A DNA stretch of 64,000 nucleotides from Arachis hypogaea. Its lineage: Eukaryota > Streptophyta > Magnoliopsida > Fabales > Fabaceae. This document shows, piece after piece, positions 22,250-33,481 of this stretch. Within the stretch, counting starts at the first letter, position 1; every line of letters begins with the position of its first letter. Where the stretch lies: positions 65,886,841 to 65,950,840 of the forward strand of contig NC_092048.1 in assembly GCF_003086295.3 (NCBI RefSeq), given 5' to 3'. The position numbers were made by a program, and so were the translations under genes. Below the pieces are notes generated by a model, which saw only the letters and a program-made list of their open reading frames with translations, searched no databases and was not told where the DNA came from.

Positions 22250-22355
22250 GGCGTTCAAACACCAACTTCCTGCCCTATTCTGAAGTTAAACGCAGAAACA
22301 AGTTACAAACCAGAGTTAAACGCCAGAAACAGTCTGCAACCTAGCGTTTAACTCC
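22250..22355 (+). repeat. Palindrome copies in the element B LTR
   Basis: About four decayed copies (CTGGCGTTCAAACACC, GAAGTTAAACGCAGA, GAGTTAAACGCCAGA, TAGCGTTTAACTCC). Confidence 0.7.
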
Positions 22356-22473
22356 AAGAGAAGTCTCTACACGTGTAAAGCTCAATGCTCAGCCCAAGCA
22401 CACACCAAGTGGGCACCGGAAGTGGATTTCTGCATCATTTACTTATCTCTGTAAACCCTAGTAACTAGTTTAG

Positions 22474-22481
22474 TATAAATA
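22474..22481 (+). promoter_or_regulatory. TATA box, element B LTR
   Basis: TATAAATA followed by GGAC, shortly after the palindrome copies; same arrangement as the A LTR. Confidence 0.5.
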
Positions 22482-23741
22482 GGACTTTTTACTGTTGTAT
22501 TTACATCTTTAGATCATTTTTGAGACTATCTTTTGATCTGTTGATCACGTTTTAGGGGCTGGCCCTTCGGCCATGCCTAGACCTTCATCACTTATGTATT
22601 TTCTACGGTGGAGTTTCTACACCCCATAGATTAAGGTGTGGAGCTCTGCTGTTCTTCATGAATTAATACAAGTACTATTATTTTTCTATCCAATTCACGC
22701 CTACTTCTTCTCTAAGATATTCACTTGCACTTCAACCTAATGAATGTGATGACCCGTGACACTCATCATTATTCTCACTTATGAACGCGTGCCTGACAAC
22801 CACTTCCGTTCTATCTGCAATAGCTTGAGTGTGTATCTCTTGGCCTCCTGGTCCATGAAGCATGGTTGCCTCTCCTGAAAACAGAGCCTTCCATTCCGTG
22901 AGATCAGAGTCTTCGTGGTATAGGCTAGAACCATTGGCAGCCATTCCTGGGGTCTGGAAAGTCTAAACCTTGTCTATGGTATTCCGAGTAGGATCCGGGA
23001 TCCAGAAAGCCTAAACCTTGTCTGTAATATTCCGAGTAGGATCTGGGAAGGAATGACTGTGACAAGCTTCAAACCTGCGAATGTGGGGCACAAGTGACAG
23101 TGTACAAAAAGACAATGGTCTTATTCCGATGCTAGCGGGAACCGACAGATGATTAGCCCTACGGTGACAACGCAGATGGATTTGTTTTCATCCGAGAGGA
23201 TCATACAACTTGCCATGGAAGGAGGTAACGCATGATTGGATGAAGGCAATAGGAAAGTAGAGGTTTAGAAGCAACAAGCATCTCCATATGCTTATCTGAA
23301 ATCCTACCAATGAATTACATAAGTATTTCTATCTTATTTTCTATTTTAATTATATTTCAATTATCAAAACCCCATAACCATTTTAATCCACCTGATTGAG
23401 ATTTACAAGATGACCATAGCTTGCTTCATGTTGACAATCTCCATGGGATCGACCCTTACTCACGTAAGGTATTACTTGGACGACCCAGTGCACTTGCTGG
23501 TTAGTTGTGCGGAATTGCAAAAGTGTGATTGTAATTTCGTGCACCAACTTCTTTTTCTTTTTCAAATAAAAATATTTTTCGTTTAAGAAAGGTGAAGGAT
23601 TCATTGGACATTCATAGCTTTAAGACATAGACATTAGACACTAATGATCATGTAATAAAGACACAAACATAGATAAAACATAAAGCATAGAAATTGAAAA
23701 ACAGAAAAATAGGAACAAGGAAATTATAGAACGGGTCTACC

Positions 23742-24600
23742 TTAGTGATGGCGGCTAGTTCTTCCTCTTGAAGATCTTATGGAGTGCTTGAGCTCCTCAA
23801 TATCTCTTCCTTGCCTTTGTTCTTCCTCTCTCATGGCCTTTTGGTCCTCTCTTATTTCATGGAGGATGATGGAGTGCTCTTGGTGCTCCATTCTTAGTTG
23901 CTCCATGTTAGAACTCAAATCTCTTAAAGAAGTGTTGAATTTCTCCCAGTAGTTATGTGGAGGAAAGTGCATCCCTTGAGGCATCTCAGGGATTTCATGA
24001 TGAAGAATTTCATCATGATCTTGTTGAGATCCATGAGTGGGCTCTTTTGTTTGCTCCATTCTCTTTTTAGTGATAGGCTTGTCCTCTTGAGTCTCTCTTC
24101 CATTAAGCCCCTTCCACACAGATGTCCATGAGGACTTGGTCCAACCTTTGATCAAAGTTGACTCTTCTAGTGAAAGGATGAGGATCTTCTCTCATGATTG
24201 GCAAGTTGAATGCCAACCTTACAGTTTCCGGACTGAAATCCAAGTATTTTCCCCAAACCATTGTGAGCCAATTCTTTGGGTTCGGGTTCACACTTTGATC
24301 ATGGTTCTTAGTTATCCATGCATTAGCATAGAACTCTTGAACCATTAAGATCCTGACTTGTTGGATGGGGTTGGTGAGAGATTCCCAACCTCTTCTTTGA
24401 ATCCCACGTCGGATCTCCGAATATTCACTCTTTTTGAGCATGAAGGGGACCTCGGAGATCACCTTTTTCTTGGCCACAACTTCATAGAAGTGGTCTTGAT
24501 GGACCTTTGAGATGAATCTCCCCATCTCCCATGACTTGGAGGTGGAAGCAATTGCCTTTCCTTTCCTCTTTCTAGAGGTTTCTCCGGCCTTAGGTGCCAT
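23742..24600 (-). pseudogene. Element C second ORF with internal deletion
   Basis: ATG 24600 opens a frame to TAA 24103. It carries the basic N-terminus (SRKRKGKA), VQEFYANAWITKNHDQ and NWLTMVWGKYLDFSPE. The frame then breaks and the C-terminal part resumes in another frame (EDKPITKKRMEQ ... QGRDIEELKHSIRSS, ending 23742). Compared with A and B about 110 codons between the two parts are missing, joined near 24085-24105 at the short shared sequence GACTCAAGAGGA. The protein is therefore both stopped and internally deleted. The E element shows a larger deletion of the same gene. Confidence 0.72.
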
Positions 24601-24654
24601 TAATGGTTATGGAAAAATAAAAAGCAGAGCTTTTTCCATACCAAACTTAAAATG

Positions 24655-24674
24655 TTTGCTCGTCCTCGAGCAAA
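24655..24674 (-). promoter_or_regulatory. Perfect hairpin upstream of the element C second ORF
   Basis: TTTGCTCG/CGAGCAAA with a 4-base loop, 54 bases before the ORF start, identical to the A, B and E copies. Confidence 0.65.
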
Positions 24675-25104
24675 AGAAGAAAGAAAGGAGGAAAAGAAGA
24701 AGAAATACTGAAGATGGAGTGTGTTGGGTTCGGCCAAGGGGGATAGGAGTATGTAAGATGTGTAAAATTGAAGGTGGTAAGGAGGGGTATTTATAGGGTA
24801 AGAGAGAGACAGAATTCAGTTATGAAGGGGTGGGTTTGGGAGGGAAATGGTTTGAATTTGAATGGTGAGGTATGTGGGGTTTTATGATGGATGGATGTGA
24901 GTGGTGAAGAGAGTATGGAGAAGAGGGTAGGATTTGATAGGTGAAGGGTATTTGGGGAAGAGGTATTGATTGGATTGGTCAAGGGTGTTTGGGGAAGAGT
25001 GTTATGGAAAGGTGTGAAGAGGAGAGAAGGAGAGGTGGGGTAGGTAGGGATCCTGTGGGGTCCACATATCCTGAGGTGTCAAGGAATTTGGGTCCTTGCA
25101 CCAT

Positions 25105-25412
25105 TCTGGCGTTTAAACGCTTACTGTGTGCCAATTCTGGCGTTTAACGCCAGCTTTGCTACCTTTCTTGGCATTAAATGCCATTTTGCTACCCCTTTCT
25201 GGCGTTTAACGCCAGCCAGACACCCTTTTCTGGCGTTAAACGCCAGTCTGTCTGCCATTTTTGGCGTTTAACGCCAGCCAGATGCCAGACACCCTTTTCT
25301 GGCATTAAACGCCTAGAATGCTACCCATTCTGGCGTTTAACGCCCAGAATGTTGCCAGACTGGGCGTTAAACGCCCATTCTGCTATCCTTACTGGCGTTT
25401 AAATGCCAATAA
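25105..25412 (-). repeat. Palindrome array, element C (longest in the window)
   Basis: About ten copies of the GGCGTTTAACGCC dyad at 25-45 base spacing. Copies alternate between the half-orders GTTTAAC and GTTAAAC, and some carry matched C/G extensions (GGGCGTTAAACGCCC). The number of copies differs from A (about 7) and B (6-7). Confidence 0.87.
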
Positions 25413-25555
25413 GCCTATCCTCCAGGGTGTTCTGTTCTTGATGCTGTTTTTGATTTTGCTTTAATTCTGTAGTTGTTTTTGTGACTTCACATGATCATCA
25501 ACCTAAGGAAAACATAAAATGACAATGGAAAATAAACAATTATAATTAAATAAAG

Positions 25556-25601
25556 TTGGGTTACCTCCCAATAAGTGCTTCTTTAATGTCAATAGCTTGA
25601 C
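25556..25601 (-). promoter_or_regulatory. Two-hairpin element, element C (class I)
   Basis: Minus strand: GTCAAGCTATTGAC (25588-25601) then TTGGG-AGGTAA-CCCAA (25556-25571). One loop base differs from A and E1; the stem is intact. Confidence 0.65.
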
Positions 25602-25620
25602 AGTGAGCTCTTCGAGAGCT

Positions 25621-27903
25621 TCACAGAGGCTTAGAGCTTAATGATGGCCTCCCAATACCAAACTTAGAAGTTGAGTGTGGGGGCTCTGTTTGACTCTGTA
25701 TTGAGAGAAGCTTTTCATGCTTCCTCTCCATGGTTACAGAAGAAGATCCTTGAGCTTTAAACACAAGGTAGTCCTCATTCAATTGACGGACTAACTCTCC
25801 TCTGTCCACATCAATCACAGCTTTTGCTATGGCTAGGAAGGGTCTTCCAAGGATGATGGATTCATCCTCATCTTTCCCAGTGTTTAGGATTATGAAATCT
25901 GCAGAGATGTAAAAGCCTTCAACCTTCACTAAGACATCCTCTACAAGTCCATAAGCCTGTTTCCTTGATTTGTCTGCCAATTCTAATGAGAATCTTGCAG
26001 CTTGTACCTCAAAGATCCCTAGTTTCTCCATTACAGAGAACGACATGAGGTTTATATCTAACCCCAAGTCACACAGAGCTTTCTCAAAGGTCATGGTGCC
26101 TATGGTACAGGGTATTAAGAACTTTCCAGGATCCTTTTTCTTCTGAGGTAACTTTAGTTGCCCCAAAGCATTCAGTTCATTGATCAGCAATGGAGGTTCA
26201 TCCTCCCAAGTCTCATTACCAAATAGCTTGGTATTTAGCTTCATCATTGCTCCTAGATACTGAGCAACTTGCTCTTCAACAATATCTTCATCCTCTTCAG
26301 AGGAAGAATACTCATCAAAGCTCATGAATGGCAACAGTAAGTTCAGTGGAATCTCTATGGTCTCTGTATGAGCCTCAGATTCCTTTGGTTCCTTATTATG
26401 GAACTCCTTAGTGGCCTGTAGACGTCCATTGAGGTCTTCCTCACTGGAAATCACTGCCTTTCCCTCCTCTGCAGGTTCGGCCGTGTGGGGTATATTGATG
26501 GCCTTGCACTCTCTTTTTTTATTCTCTTCTGTATTGCTTGGGAAAGTACTTGGAGGGAGTTCAGTAACTCTTTTACTCAACTGACCCACTTGTGCTTCCA
26601 AATTTCTAATGGAGGACCTTGTTTCAGTCATGAAATTGTGAGTGGTCTTAGATAGATCAGAGATTATGGTTGCTAAGTCAGAGAGGCTCTGCTTAGAAAT
26701 CTTTGTCTGTTGCTGAGAAGATGATGGAAAAGTCTTGCTATTGCCAAACCTATTTCTCCCACCATTATTATTATTATTGAAGCCTTGTTGAGGCTTCTGT
26801 TGATCCTTCCATCAGAGATTAGGATGATTCCTCCATGAAGGATTGTAAGTGTTTCCATAGGATTCTCCCATGTAATTCACTTCTTCCATTCCAGGATTCT
26901 CAGGGTCATAAGCTTCTTCTTCAGAGGAAGCTTCTTTAGTACTGCCGGATCCAGCTTGCATTCCAGTCAGACTCTGAGAAATCATATTGACTTGCTGAGT
27001 CAATATTTTATTCTGAGCTAATATGGCATTTAGAGTATCAATCTTCAGAACTCCTTTCTTCTGAGTTGTCCCATTATTCACAGGATTTTTTTTAGAAGTG
27101 TACATGAACTGGTTATTTGCAACCATTTCAATGAGTTCCTAGGCTTTTTCAGGCATCTTCTTCAGATGAAGAGATCCACCAGCAGAGTGGTCCAATGACA
27201 TCTTGGACAATTCAGACAGACCATCATAGAATATACATAAGATGCTCCATTCTGAAAGCATGCCAGAAGGACACCTTCTGATTAATTACTTGTATCTTTC
27301 CCAAGCTTCATAGGGGGATTCTCCTTCCTTCTATCTGAAGGTTTGGACTTTCACTCTAAGCTTACTCAACTTTTGAGGTGGAAAGAACTTAGCCAAGAAA
27401 GCATTGACCAACTTTTTCCAAGAGTTCAGGCTTTCTTTAGGTTGTGAGTCCAACCATGTCCTAGCTCTGTCTCTTACAGCAAAGGGGAAAAGCATAAGTC
27501 TGTAGACCTCGGGATTAACCCCAGTGGTCTTAACAGTGTCACAAATTTGCAAGAACTCAGTTAAGAACTGATGAGGATCTTCCAATGGAAGTCCATGAAA
27601 CATGCAATTCTGCTGCATTAGAGAAACTAATTGAGGCTTAAGCTCAAAGTTGTTTGCTCCAATTGCAGGAATTGAGATTCTTCTTCCATAGAAGTCAGAA
27701 GATGGTGCAACAAAGTCACCAAGCATCTTCCTTGCATCTCCACCATTGTTATTTTCGGCTGCCATGTCTTCTTCTTTTTCAAAAATTTCTGTAAGGTCTT
27801 CTCTTGAGAGTTATGCTTTAGCTTCCCTTAGCTTCCTCTTCAGAGTCCTTTCAGGTTCAGGATCAGCTTCAACAAGAATATCTTTATCCTTGTTCCTGCT
27901 CAT
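25621..27903 (-). pseudogene. Element C gag-protease polyprotein with five stops
   Basis: Frame from ATG 27903 (MSRNKDKD) to 25621, with stops at 27813, 27333, 27288, 27141 and 26814. Gag motifs: LFPFAVRDRARTWLDSQP and FFPPQKLSKLR. Protease motifs: CDLGLDINLMS, where the usual GAS triad position is altered to GLD, and IILGRPFLAIAKAVIDVDRGE. With the catalytic-loop change the protease would probably be inactive even without the stops. Most stops are C-to-T type relative to the A copy. No RT or integrase follows. Confidence 0.83.
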
Positions 27904-29813
27904 ATGAAAAAGAAGAGAACAGAAAAGGAGAGGAATCCTCTATGTCACAGTATAGAGATTCCTTTATGTGAGTAGAAGAAGAGAAAAATGAGAATAGAGA
28001 AGGAGGAGGAATTCGAACACAGAGAGAGGAAGGGGGTTCGAATTTTAAGAAGAAAAGTGTTAGTAAATAAATAAAATAAATAGAAAGAGATGAGAGGGAG
28101 AAGAAATTCGAATATTAGTTTAAAAGAAAAGGAAAATATTTTTGTTTTTATTTTAATTAAAAGTTAGTGTTCGAATTTATTAAAAGAAATAAAATAAAAT
28201 TAAAATTTAAAACAATTAGTTAACTAAAAAGAATTTTGAAAAAGTTGTTAGTTGGTTTTCGAAAATTAGAGAGAGAAATAGTAAACTTTTAAAATCAAAC
28301 AAAAAAATCAAGTTGTTAATTGAAAAAGATTTGAAAATCAATTTTGAAAAGATAAGAAGTTAGAAAAAGATTTTGAAATTAAAATTTTAAAAATATATGA
28401 TTTGAAATTTATTTTGAAAAAGATTGAAAGGGAAATTAGAAAGATATGATTTTTGAATTTAAAGTTAATAACTTGACTAACAAGAAACTAAAAGATATAA
28501 TTCTAGAATTTAAAGATTGAACCTTTCTTAATAAGCAAGTAACAACTTGAAAAATTTTTTTTTAATCTAAATATTAATTGTTAGCAATGAATTCGAAAAT
28601 ATGAGAGAAAAAGATTTTGAAAATTAAATTTGAAGTTTTCAAAATTATTAAGAAGAAAATGAAAAAGATTTTATTTTTGAAAAAGATAGAATTTTTAAAT
28701 TGAAAAATATATATATAGTTGTTTCTTGTTAGTCAAGCCAAAATTTCAATTTAAAAATTCTATCTTTTCAAATCTTTTTCAAAAATAAATTCTTTTTATT
28801 TAAAATTTTTTACTAAATCAAACTAAAATTTCGAAATTTATGAGTGAAATAAGGGAAAGATATTTTTTTTATTTTTGAATTTTAATGAGGATAGAGAAAA
28901 ACAACAAAATGAAACTAATCATAAAAATCTAAGATCAAAACTAATAATGCATGCAAGAACACTTTGAATGTCAAGATGAACACCAAGAACACTTTGAAGA
29001 TCAAGATGAACATCAAGAATTTATTTTTGAAAATTTTTAAGAAAAGAAAAATATGTAAGACACAAAACTTAAAAATTTTTAAACTTTAGACACTAATAAT
29101 TCAAGAATGCATATGAAAAACAAGAAAAGACACAAAACAAGAAAAATCAAAGATCAAACAAAGAAAATCATCAAGAACAACTTGAAGATCATGAAAAACA
29201 CATGCATGAATTTTCGAAAATTTAAAGAAAAATTAAGAAGATGCAATTGACACCAAACTTAAAATTTGACACTAGACTCCAACAAGAAACATAAAATTTT
29301 TTTTTGCTTTTATGATTTTATTAATTTTTTTGTATTTTTCGAAAATTATTTTAGAAAAAGAAATTAAAGAAATTCAAAAAATTTTTAATAAGAATTCCAG
29401 GAATCATGCAATGTTAGTCTAAAGCTTCAGTCTAAAAATTTAGACATGGCTTAATAGCCAGCCAAGCTTTAAGTGAAAGCTTCGGTCCAAAAGATTAGAC
29501 ATGGCCAAAGGCCAGCCAAGCTTTAGCAGAGCATTGCATACAACAGCCAAATTGATGGGAATCAAAAGACTCTTGCAAAGATAAGTGGAAACCTCGGTCC
29601 AAAAGATTAGATATGGCTTAACAGCCAGCCAGGATTCAACATATCTTATGAAACTCTAGAATTCATTCTTAAAAATTCTGAAGAACAAATTATATATAAA
29701 AATTTTTTTGTTTTTAATTTTTCAAAAATAAAAATAAAAAAAACTTAAAAATAAAATAAAATTACCTATTCTAAGCAACAAGATGAACCGTCAGTTGTCC
29801 AAACTCGAACAAT
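27904..29813 (-). other. Element C leader, AT-rich
   Basis: About 1.9 kb of A/T-rich leader, with GAAAAAGATTTTGAAA runs, two CACCAAACTTAAAA boxes, and a family of near-repeats around 29430-29640 (GGTCCAAAAGATTAGA...ATGGC). An inverted pair around 28680-28810 (AAAAATTCTATCTTTTCAAA with its complement) could fold into a long hairpin. No ORF. Confidence 0.6.
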
Positions 29814-29830
29814 CCCTGGCAACGGCGCCA
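29814..29830 (-). promoter_or_regulatory. Primer binding site (tRNA-Asp type), element C
   Basis: Minus strand TGGCGCCGTTGCCAGGG, with one mismatch to the A and E sites. Confidence 0.8.
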
Positions 29831-30917
29831 AAAACTTGGTGCACGGAATTGTGATTCACACTTTTTACAACTCCGATGCAACTAACCAGCAAGTGCACTG
29901 GGTCGTCCAAGTAATACCTTACGTGAGTAAGGGTCGATCCCACGGAGATTGTCGGCTTGAAGCAAGCTATGGTCATCCTTGTAAATCTCAGTCAGGCGGA
30001 TTCAAGTGGTTATGAGGTTTTAATAATTAAAATATAAATAAAACATAAAATAAAATAAAGTTACTTATGTAATTCATTGATGGGAGTTTTAGATAAGCGT
30101 ATGGAGATGCTTTGTTGCTTCTGAACCTCTGCTTTCCTATTGCCTTCTTCCGACCATGCGTGCTCCCTTCCATGGCAAGCTGTAGGATCCTCTTAGTGAA
30201 AATGGTCCTCTACGGTTTCTGCACAGCTAATCAACTGTTGGATTTCTCGTCTCGGATGAAAAATACCAGGTACAGCTACCGCATGGCTAATCATCCGTTG
30301 GTTCCCGCTAGTGTCGGAATAGGATCCATTGATCCTTTTGCACACTGTCACTGTGCCCAACATTCGTAGGTTTGAAGCTCTTTACAGTCATCCCTTCCCA
30401 GATCCTACTCGGAATACGACACACAAGGTTTAGACTTTCCAGATCCCAGGAATGCTGCCAATGGTTCTAGCCTATACCACGAAGATACTAATCTCATGAA
30501 CTCGGTCCGTGTATTAGATATCCAAGAGAATATACTCCGATTGTCGCCCAATGACTACGTTGAATATCATCTAGATCGCTTGTGGTTGTCAAGCACGCGG
30601 AACTTGGCTAAGCGAGTAACGAAGATAGTGGGTGATTGTCACGGGTCACCCCTTCATTCTGACTTAACTGAATTAAGTACAAGAGTATATCTTGGAGAAG
30701 AAGTAGCGTGAATTGAAGGAAAAACAGTAGTACTTGCATTAATTCATGAAGAACAGCAGAGCTCCACACCTTAATCTATGGGGTGTAGAAACTCTACCGT
30801 AGAAAATACATAAGTGAGAGAAGGTCTAGGCATGGCCGTGAGGCCAGCCTCCAAACGTGAAAAGATGATAAAAGTTACATAAGATTCCAAAGATGTAAAA
30901 TAAATTTCTAAAAGTAG

Positions 30918-30925
30918 TTTTTATA
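30918..30925 (-). promoter_or_regulatory. TATA-like box, element C LTR
   Basis: TATAAAAA on the minus strand, downstream of the palindrome relics. Confidence 0.4.
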
Positions 30926-31052
30926 CTAAACTAGTAATCTAGGGCTACAGAAAATGAGTAACTAAGTGCAGATAGTACAAAAATCCACTTCTGGGGCCCA
31001 CTTGGTGTGTGCTTGGGTTGAGCATTGAAGCTTTTTCGTGCTTAGGCTGTTC

Positions 31053-31162
31053 TTGGAGTTAAACGCCAGCTTTGGTGCCAGTTTGGGCGTTTAACTCCAA
31101 TTCTAGTGCCAGTTTGGGCGTTTTATGCCAGAAAGTTTTAGGCTGACTTTGAATGCCAGTTT
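31053..31162 (-). repeat. Palindrome copies in the element C LTR
   Basis: Four decayed copies (GAGTTAAACGCCAGC, GGGCGTTTAACTCC, GGGCGTTTTATGCCAG and GAATGCCAGT). Confidence 0.7.
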
Positions 31163-31534
31163 GGGCCATCAAATCTCGAATAAAGTATAGACTACTATAT
31201 ATTGCTGGAAAGCCCAGGATGTCTACTTTCCACCGCAATTAAGAGTGCACCAATTGGGCTTCTGTAGCTCCGGAAAATCTACTTTGAGTGCAGGGAGGTC
31301 AGAATCCAATAGCATCTGCAGTCCTTTTTCAGCCTCTGAATCAGATTTTTGCTCAGGTCCCTCAATTTCAGCCAGAAAATACTTGAAATCATAGAAAAAC
31401 ACACAAACTCATGGTAAAGTCCAGAAATGTAATTTTTGAATAAAACCTAATAAAAATATAGTAAAAACTAACTAAAACATATTAAAAACTATATAAAAAC
31501 AATGCCAAAAAGGGTAGAAATTATCTGCTCATCA

Positions 31535-31926
31535 GCGTTTGCGTGGGTGGCAAAAAAAAGTGAAGGCGCGGAAGCGTACCGTGTGCTTGCGCGTGGATGG
31601 GAGGAATGGGTGTGGGCGCGGACGCATACTGCGCACGTCCGCGTGAGGTGAGTTGGGCTTAAGGCTCAAAGCCAGCCCAGAGCTGGCACAAGTCTCGGAT
31701 CCTTGGCCTGGAAATGGTTTTTGGCGGATTGGCGTGCATACGGCATGTGCGCGAGCGTGCGCATTTGCAGAAATTGGATATTGGCGCGTATGCACGCAGC
31801 GCACGCACGCGTACACTTAGTTGTGCCATTGGCCCAGCTTTTGCGCGAGATTGGCCCAACTCTCTGGAAAGAGTATGGGTCTGTTTCCGCGTAGGGACGC
31901 GCGCGTACACAGTGTGCGTGCACGTC
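31535..31926 (-). repeat. CpG-rich palindrome array, element D
   Basis: Many alternating GCGCGTGCGC/GCGTACGC-type dyads in 40-base steps; the GC content is far above the surrounding AT-rich DNA. It matches the position of the F array (60676-61045) but with different core motifs. Long overlapping frames on both strands reflect only the base composition. Confidence 0.75.
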
Positions 31927-32191
31927 CTTGGCCTCATTTTTTTTAGAAATACTATAAACAGCTAAAAACCCTTTTTAACACTACCTATAGCTCAAAATCA
32001 ATCAAAATTGTGAACACATAAAAATCTTTGTGGGTTTTTGGAACTTTTCAAATACAAGCAAGGGAAACTTGCTCCACAAGCAACCTACAACCAACTTATT
32101 GAAACAAATATATGGAAAGAAAACTACCTACAATGGTAACTCAAATCACTTATTAATCAAGATTACAAGAGAGTGGAAAAGAGTTTACCAT
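31927..32191 (-). other. Element D spacer between CpG array and two-hairpin element
   Basis: AT-rich, no ORF or repeat recognised. Confidence 0.5.
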
Positions 32192-32241
32192 GGTAGGGTG
32201 TCTCCTACCTAACACTTTTAGATTAAGTCCTTAAGTTGGAC
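32192..32241 (-). promoter_or_regulatory. Two-hairpin element, element D (class II)
   Basis: Minus strand: GTCCAACTTAAGGAC (32227-32241, stem GTCC/GGAC), then a perfect GGTAGG-AGACAC-CCTACC (32192-32209). Relative to F and G, a G-C pair is replaced by A-U, a compensatory change. Confidence 0.75.
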
Positions 32242-32341
32242 ATTTGGGAAGCTCTTTGTCATGGTGGCTTATGCTTGTACTCATCCACGAATCTCCAAGG
32301 ATCTTTACCTCTCAAATGGTTGACAGAAGTTCCAACCATCT

Positions 32342-33481
32342 TCACCAAGTTTGGATGGAGTTCCACCCAAGATATGAGCTCCCATAGTTAGTCTTTATGC
32401 TTTGATCTGGGGTCCCATATCTTATTTTCACACCCGTCTTCGAGTTGATCTTCACGAATTTTCCGTTCAGGTGGTTGACATGGATGACAAGTAGAATTCT
32501 CTCTAGCATACCAAGTCTTCTTCCTAGACCCATGTAAAGTAGTATTCATCCAATCATAGTCCCTATACTTTGAAGCTTTGACCTCAATGAGCCTAATTCC
32601 AAACTTCCAACCACTACACAACTCCTTCTTACTCATAGTTCTACAAAGAGCTCTAAGTTATCCATCCGTTTCAATCAAGCCATATTCAAGTGAGAAAGTG
32701 AAGCTTAAGGGTGAAAGTTTTACCTACTTGAATGGTGTGTTAGATGGTGGCTTAGGGAGGGAAGCCTCCCCACACTTAGACAATGCAAGGTTGACTTCTT
32801 TATGCTCTTCTTTGTGTATTTTCACCTCTTGACAACTTCTTTCATCTTCCTCACGCTCGTTGGCTTCTTCCATTTCCTTCTCATCATCAATCAAATGAAA
32901 CTTGGGAGGTTGTGTGAAATCTATTTCCGTATCAACTTTACCTTTTATGGAAGAGTCTTCAATGAGATTACCAATAACATTTGGTGTTGAGTTGTCTTCA
33001 ATAGCTTCAATTTCATGTCCCATGGGAGAGGATTCAATTATTGATAAGAAATTATTGATTATTGAATCCATATCTTGATCAACCTTCTCATATTCTTCAA
33101 TCTTGATATGCTTCGGAGGTTGTTGAGACTTCCATGTTAGTTCCGCATCTCCTAGATCTTCAACTACTTCTTCCTTTTCTTCAATAACCCTAGGCTTCTC
33201 CAATTGCTCCAATACAAAGTTTGACTCCTCCTTCTTTTCCACCGGATTTTCTAATTTCTCCTTCATACTTTGCTCTTCTTTTGATTTTTCACATGTGGCC
33301 ACGGAAACACCTTGAGTATTCAAGCATTGGTAGGCTAAAGTATGCACTACTTTAGTCAAATTAGTCACAAACTCTAGAGTGTTCCTTTACATGTCCGCTT
33401 GTCCTTGAAGTAGCAATGTGAGAGAGTCATCTATTGGGGCTTGGGGTGGATAGAAAAGTTCATTATTTTGGAGAGAGGGTT
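32342..33481 (-). pseudogene. Element D orphan ORF, C-terminal part
   Basis: Continuation of the ORF that begins at 46651; the gene is split by the E insertion at codons between 46175 and 33481. The open part 33368-32724 is acidic (EKKEESNFVLEQLEKP, EEKEEVVEDLGDAELTW) and closely resembles the middle of the F ORF (ERSMKEKLETPVDNE, EEEVVEDLGDAKPPWES). Downstream stops and frame changes lead into a tail with GCENKIWDP, matching GCKSKIWDPG of F. No known domain recognised. It is not gag-like: no Retrotrans_gag motif and no protease. Confidence 0.7.
33477..33481. repeat. Target site duplication of element E, left copy
   Basis: GGGTT immediately before the LTR; the identical GGGTT follows the other LTR at 46175-46179. 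A 5-bp duplication is the norm for Ty3 integrases. Confidence 0.92.

Larger units (their letters stand above)
18853..23546 (+). mobile_element. Element B: 3' half of a non-autonomous LTR retrotransposon
   Basis: It starts abruptly at the A border in the spacer that precedes the palindrome array, then has the second ORF, a 3' non-coding region and the 3' LTR (21873-23546). Gag-protease, leader and 5' LTR are not in the window, presumably on the far side of the nested insertions. It sits inside element C, whose minus-strand sequence resumes at 23547; ACTTC (23547-23551) would be the target duplication half. Confidence 0.82.
21873..23546 (+). repeat. Element B 3' LTR
   Basis: A 1674-base repeat from TGATGAGCGGATAATTTATA to CGTGCACCA, reading plus. 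It contains palindrome copies at 22250-22355 and a TATA box at 22474. Short near-repeats around 22950-23045 (CTAAACCTTGTCT, ATTCCGAGTAGGATC) appear to be a local tandem duplication not seen in the A or E LTRs. Confidence 0.88.
23547..31534 (-). mobile_element. Element C: non-autonomous LTR retrotransposon, 3' end cut by B
   Basis: Minus-strand order: 5' LTR 31534-29837, primer site, leader, gag-protease 27903-25621, two-hairpin element, palindrome array, second ORF, truncated 3' region. Same plan as A, with LTR ends shared with E. Its right border interrupts D (GCGTT at 31535-31539 is the expected duplication half). Confidence 0.85.
29837..31534 (-). repeat. Element C 5' LTR
   Basis: 1698 bases, TGATGAGCAGATAATTTCTA...CGTGCACCA on the minus strand. 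Palindrome relics at 31053-31162 and a minus-strand TATAAAAA at 30918-30925. It contains a local duplication (two CTAATCA(A/T)C(T/C)GTTGG segments near 30225 and 30288) comparable to the expanded B LTR. Confidence 0.86.
31535..33481 (-). mobile_element. Element D, left segment (3' internal part)
   Basis: Minus-strand piece of the D/F family: C-terminal part of the orphan ORF, two-hairpin element and CpG-rich palindrome array, cut at 31534/31535 by C. It continues at 46175 after the E insertion, with GGGTT repeated on both sides. No gag, protease or pol is visible. Confidence 0.85.

Noticed and set aside
25105..25412. CRISPR-like array (regular repeats, variable spacers)
   Set aside because: Repeats are short near-palindromes with 10-30 base irregular spacers inside a plant retrotransposon; no cas gene, and the repeats drift.
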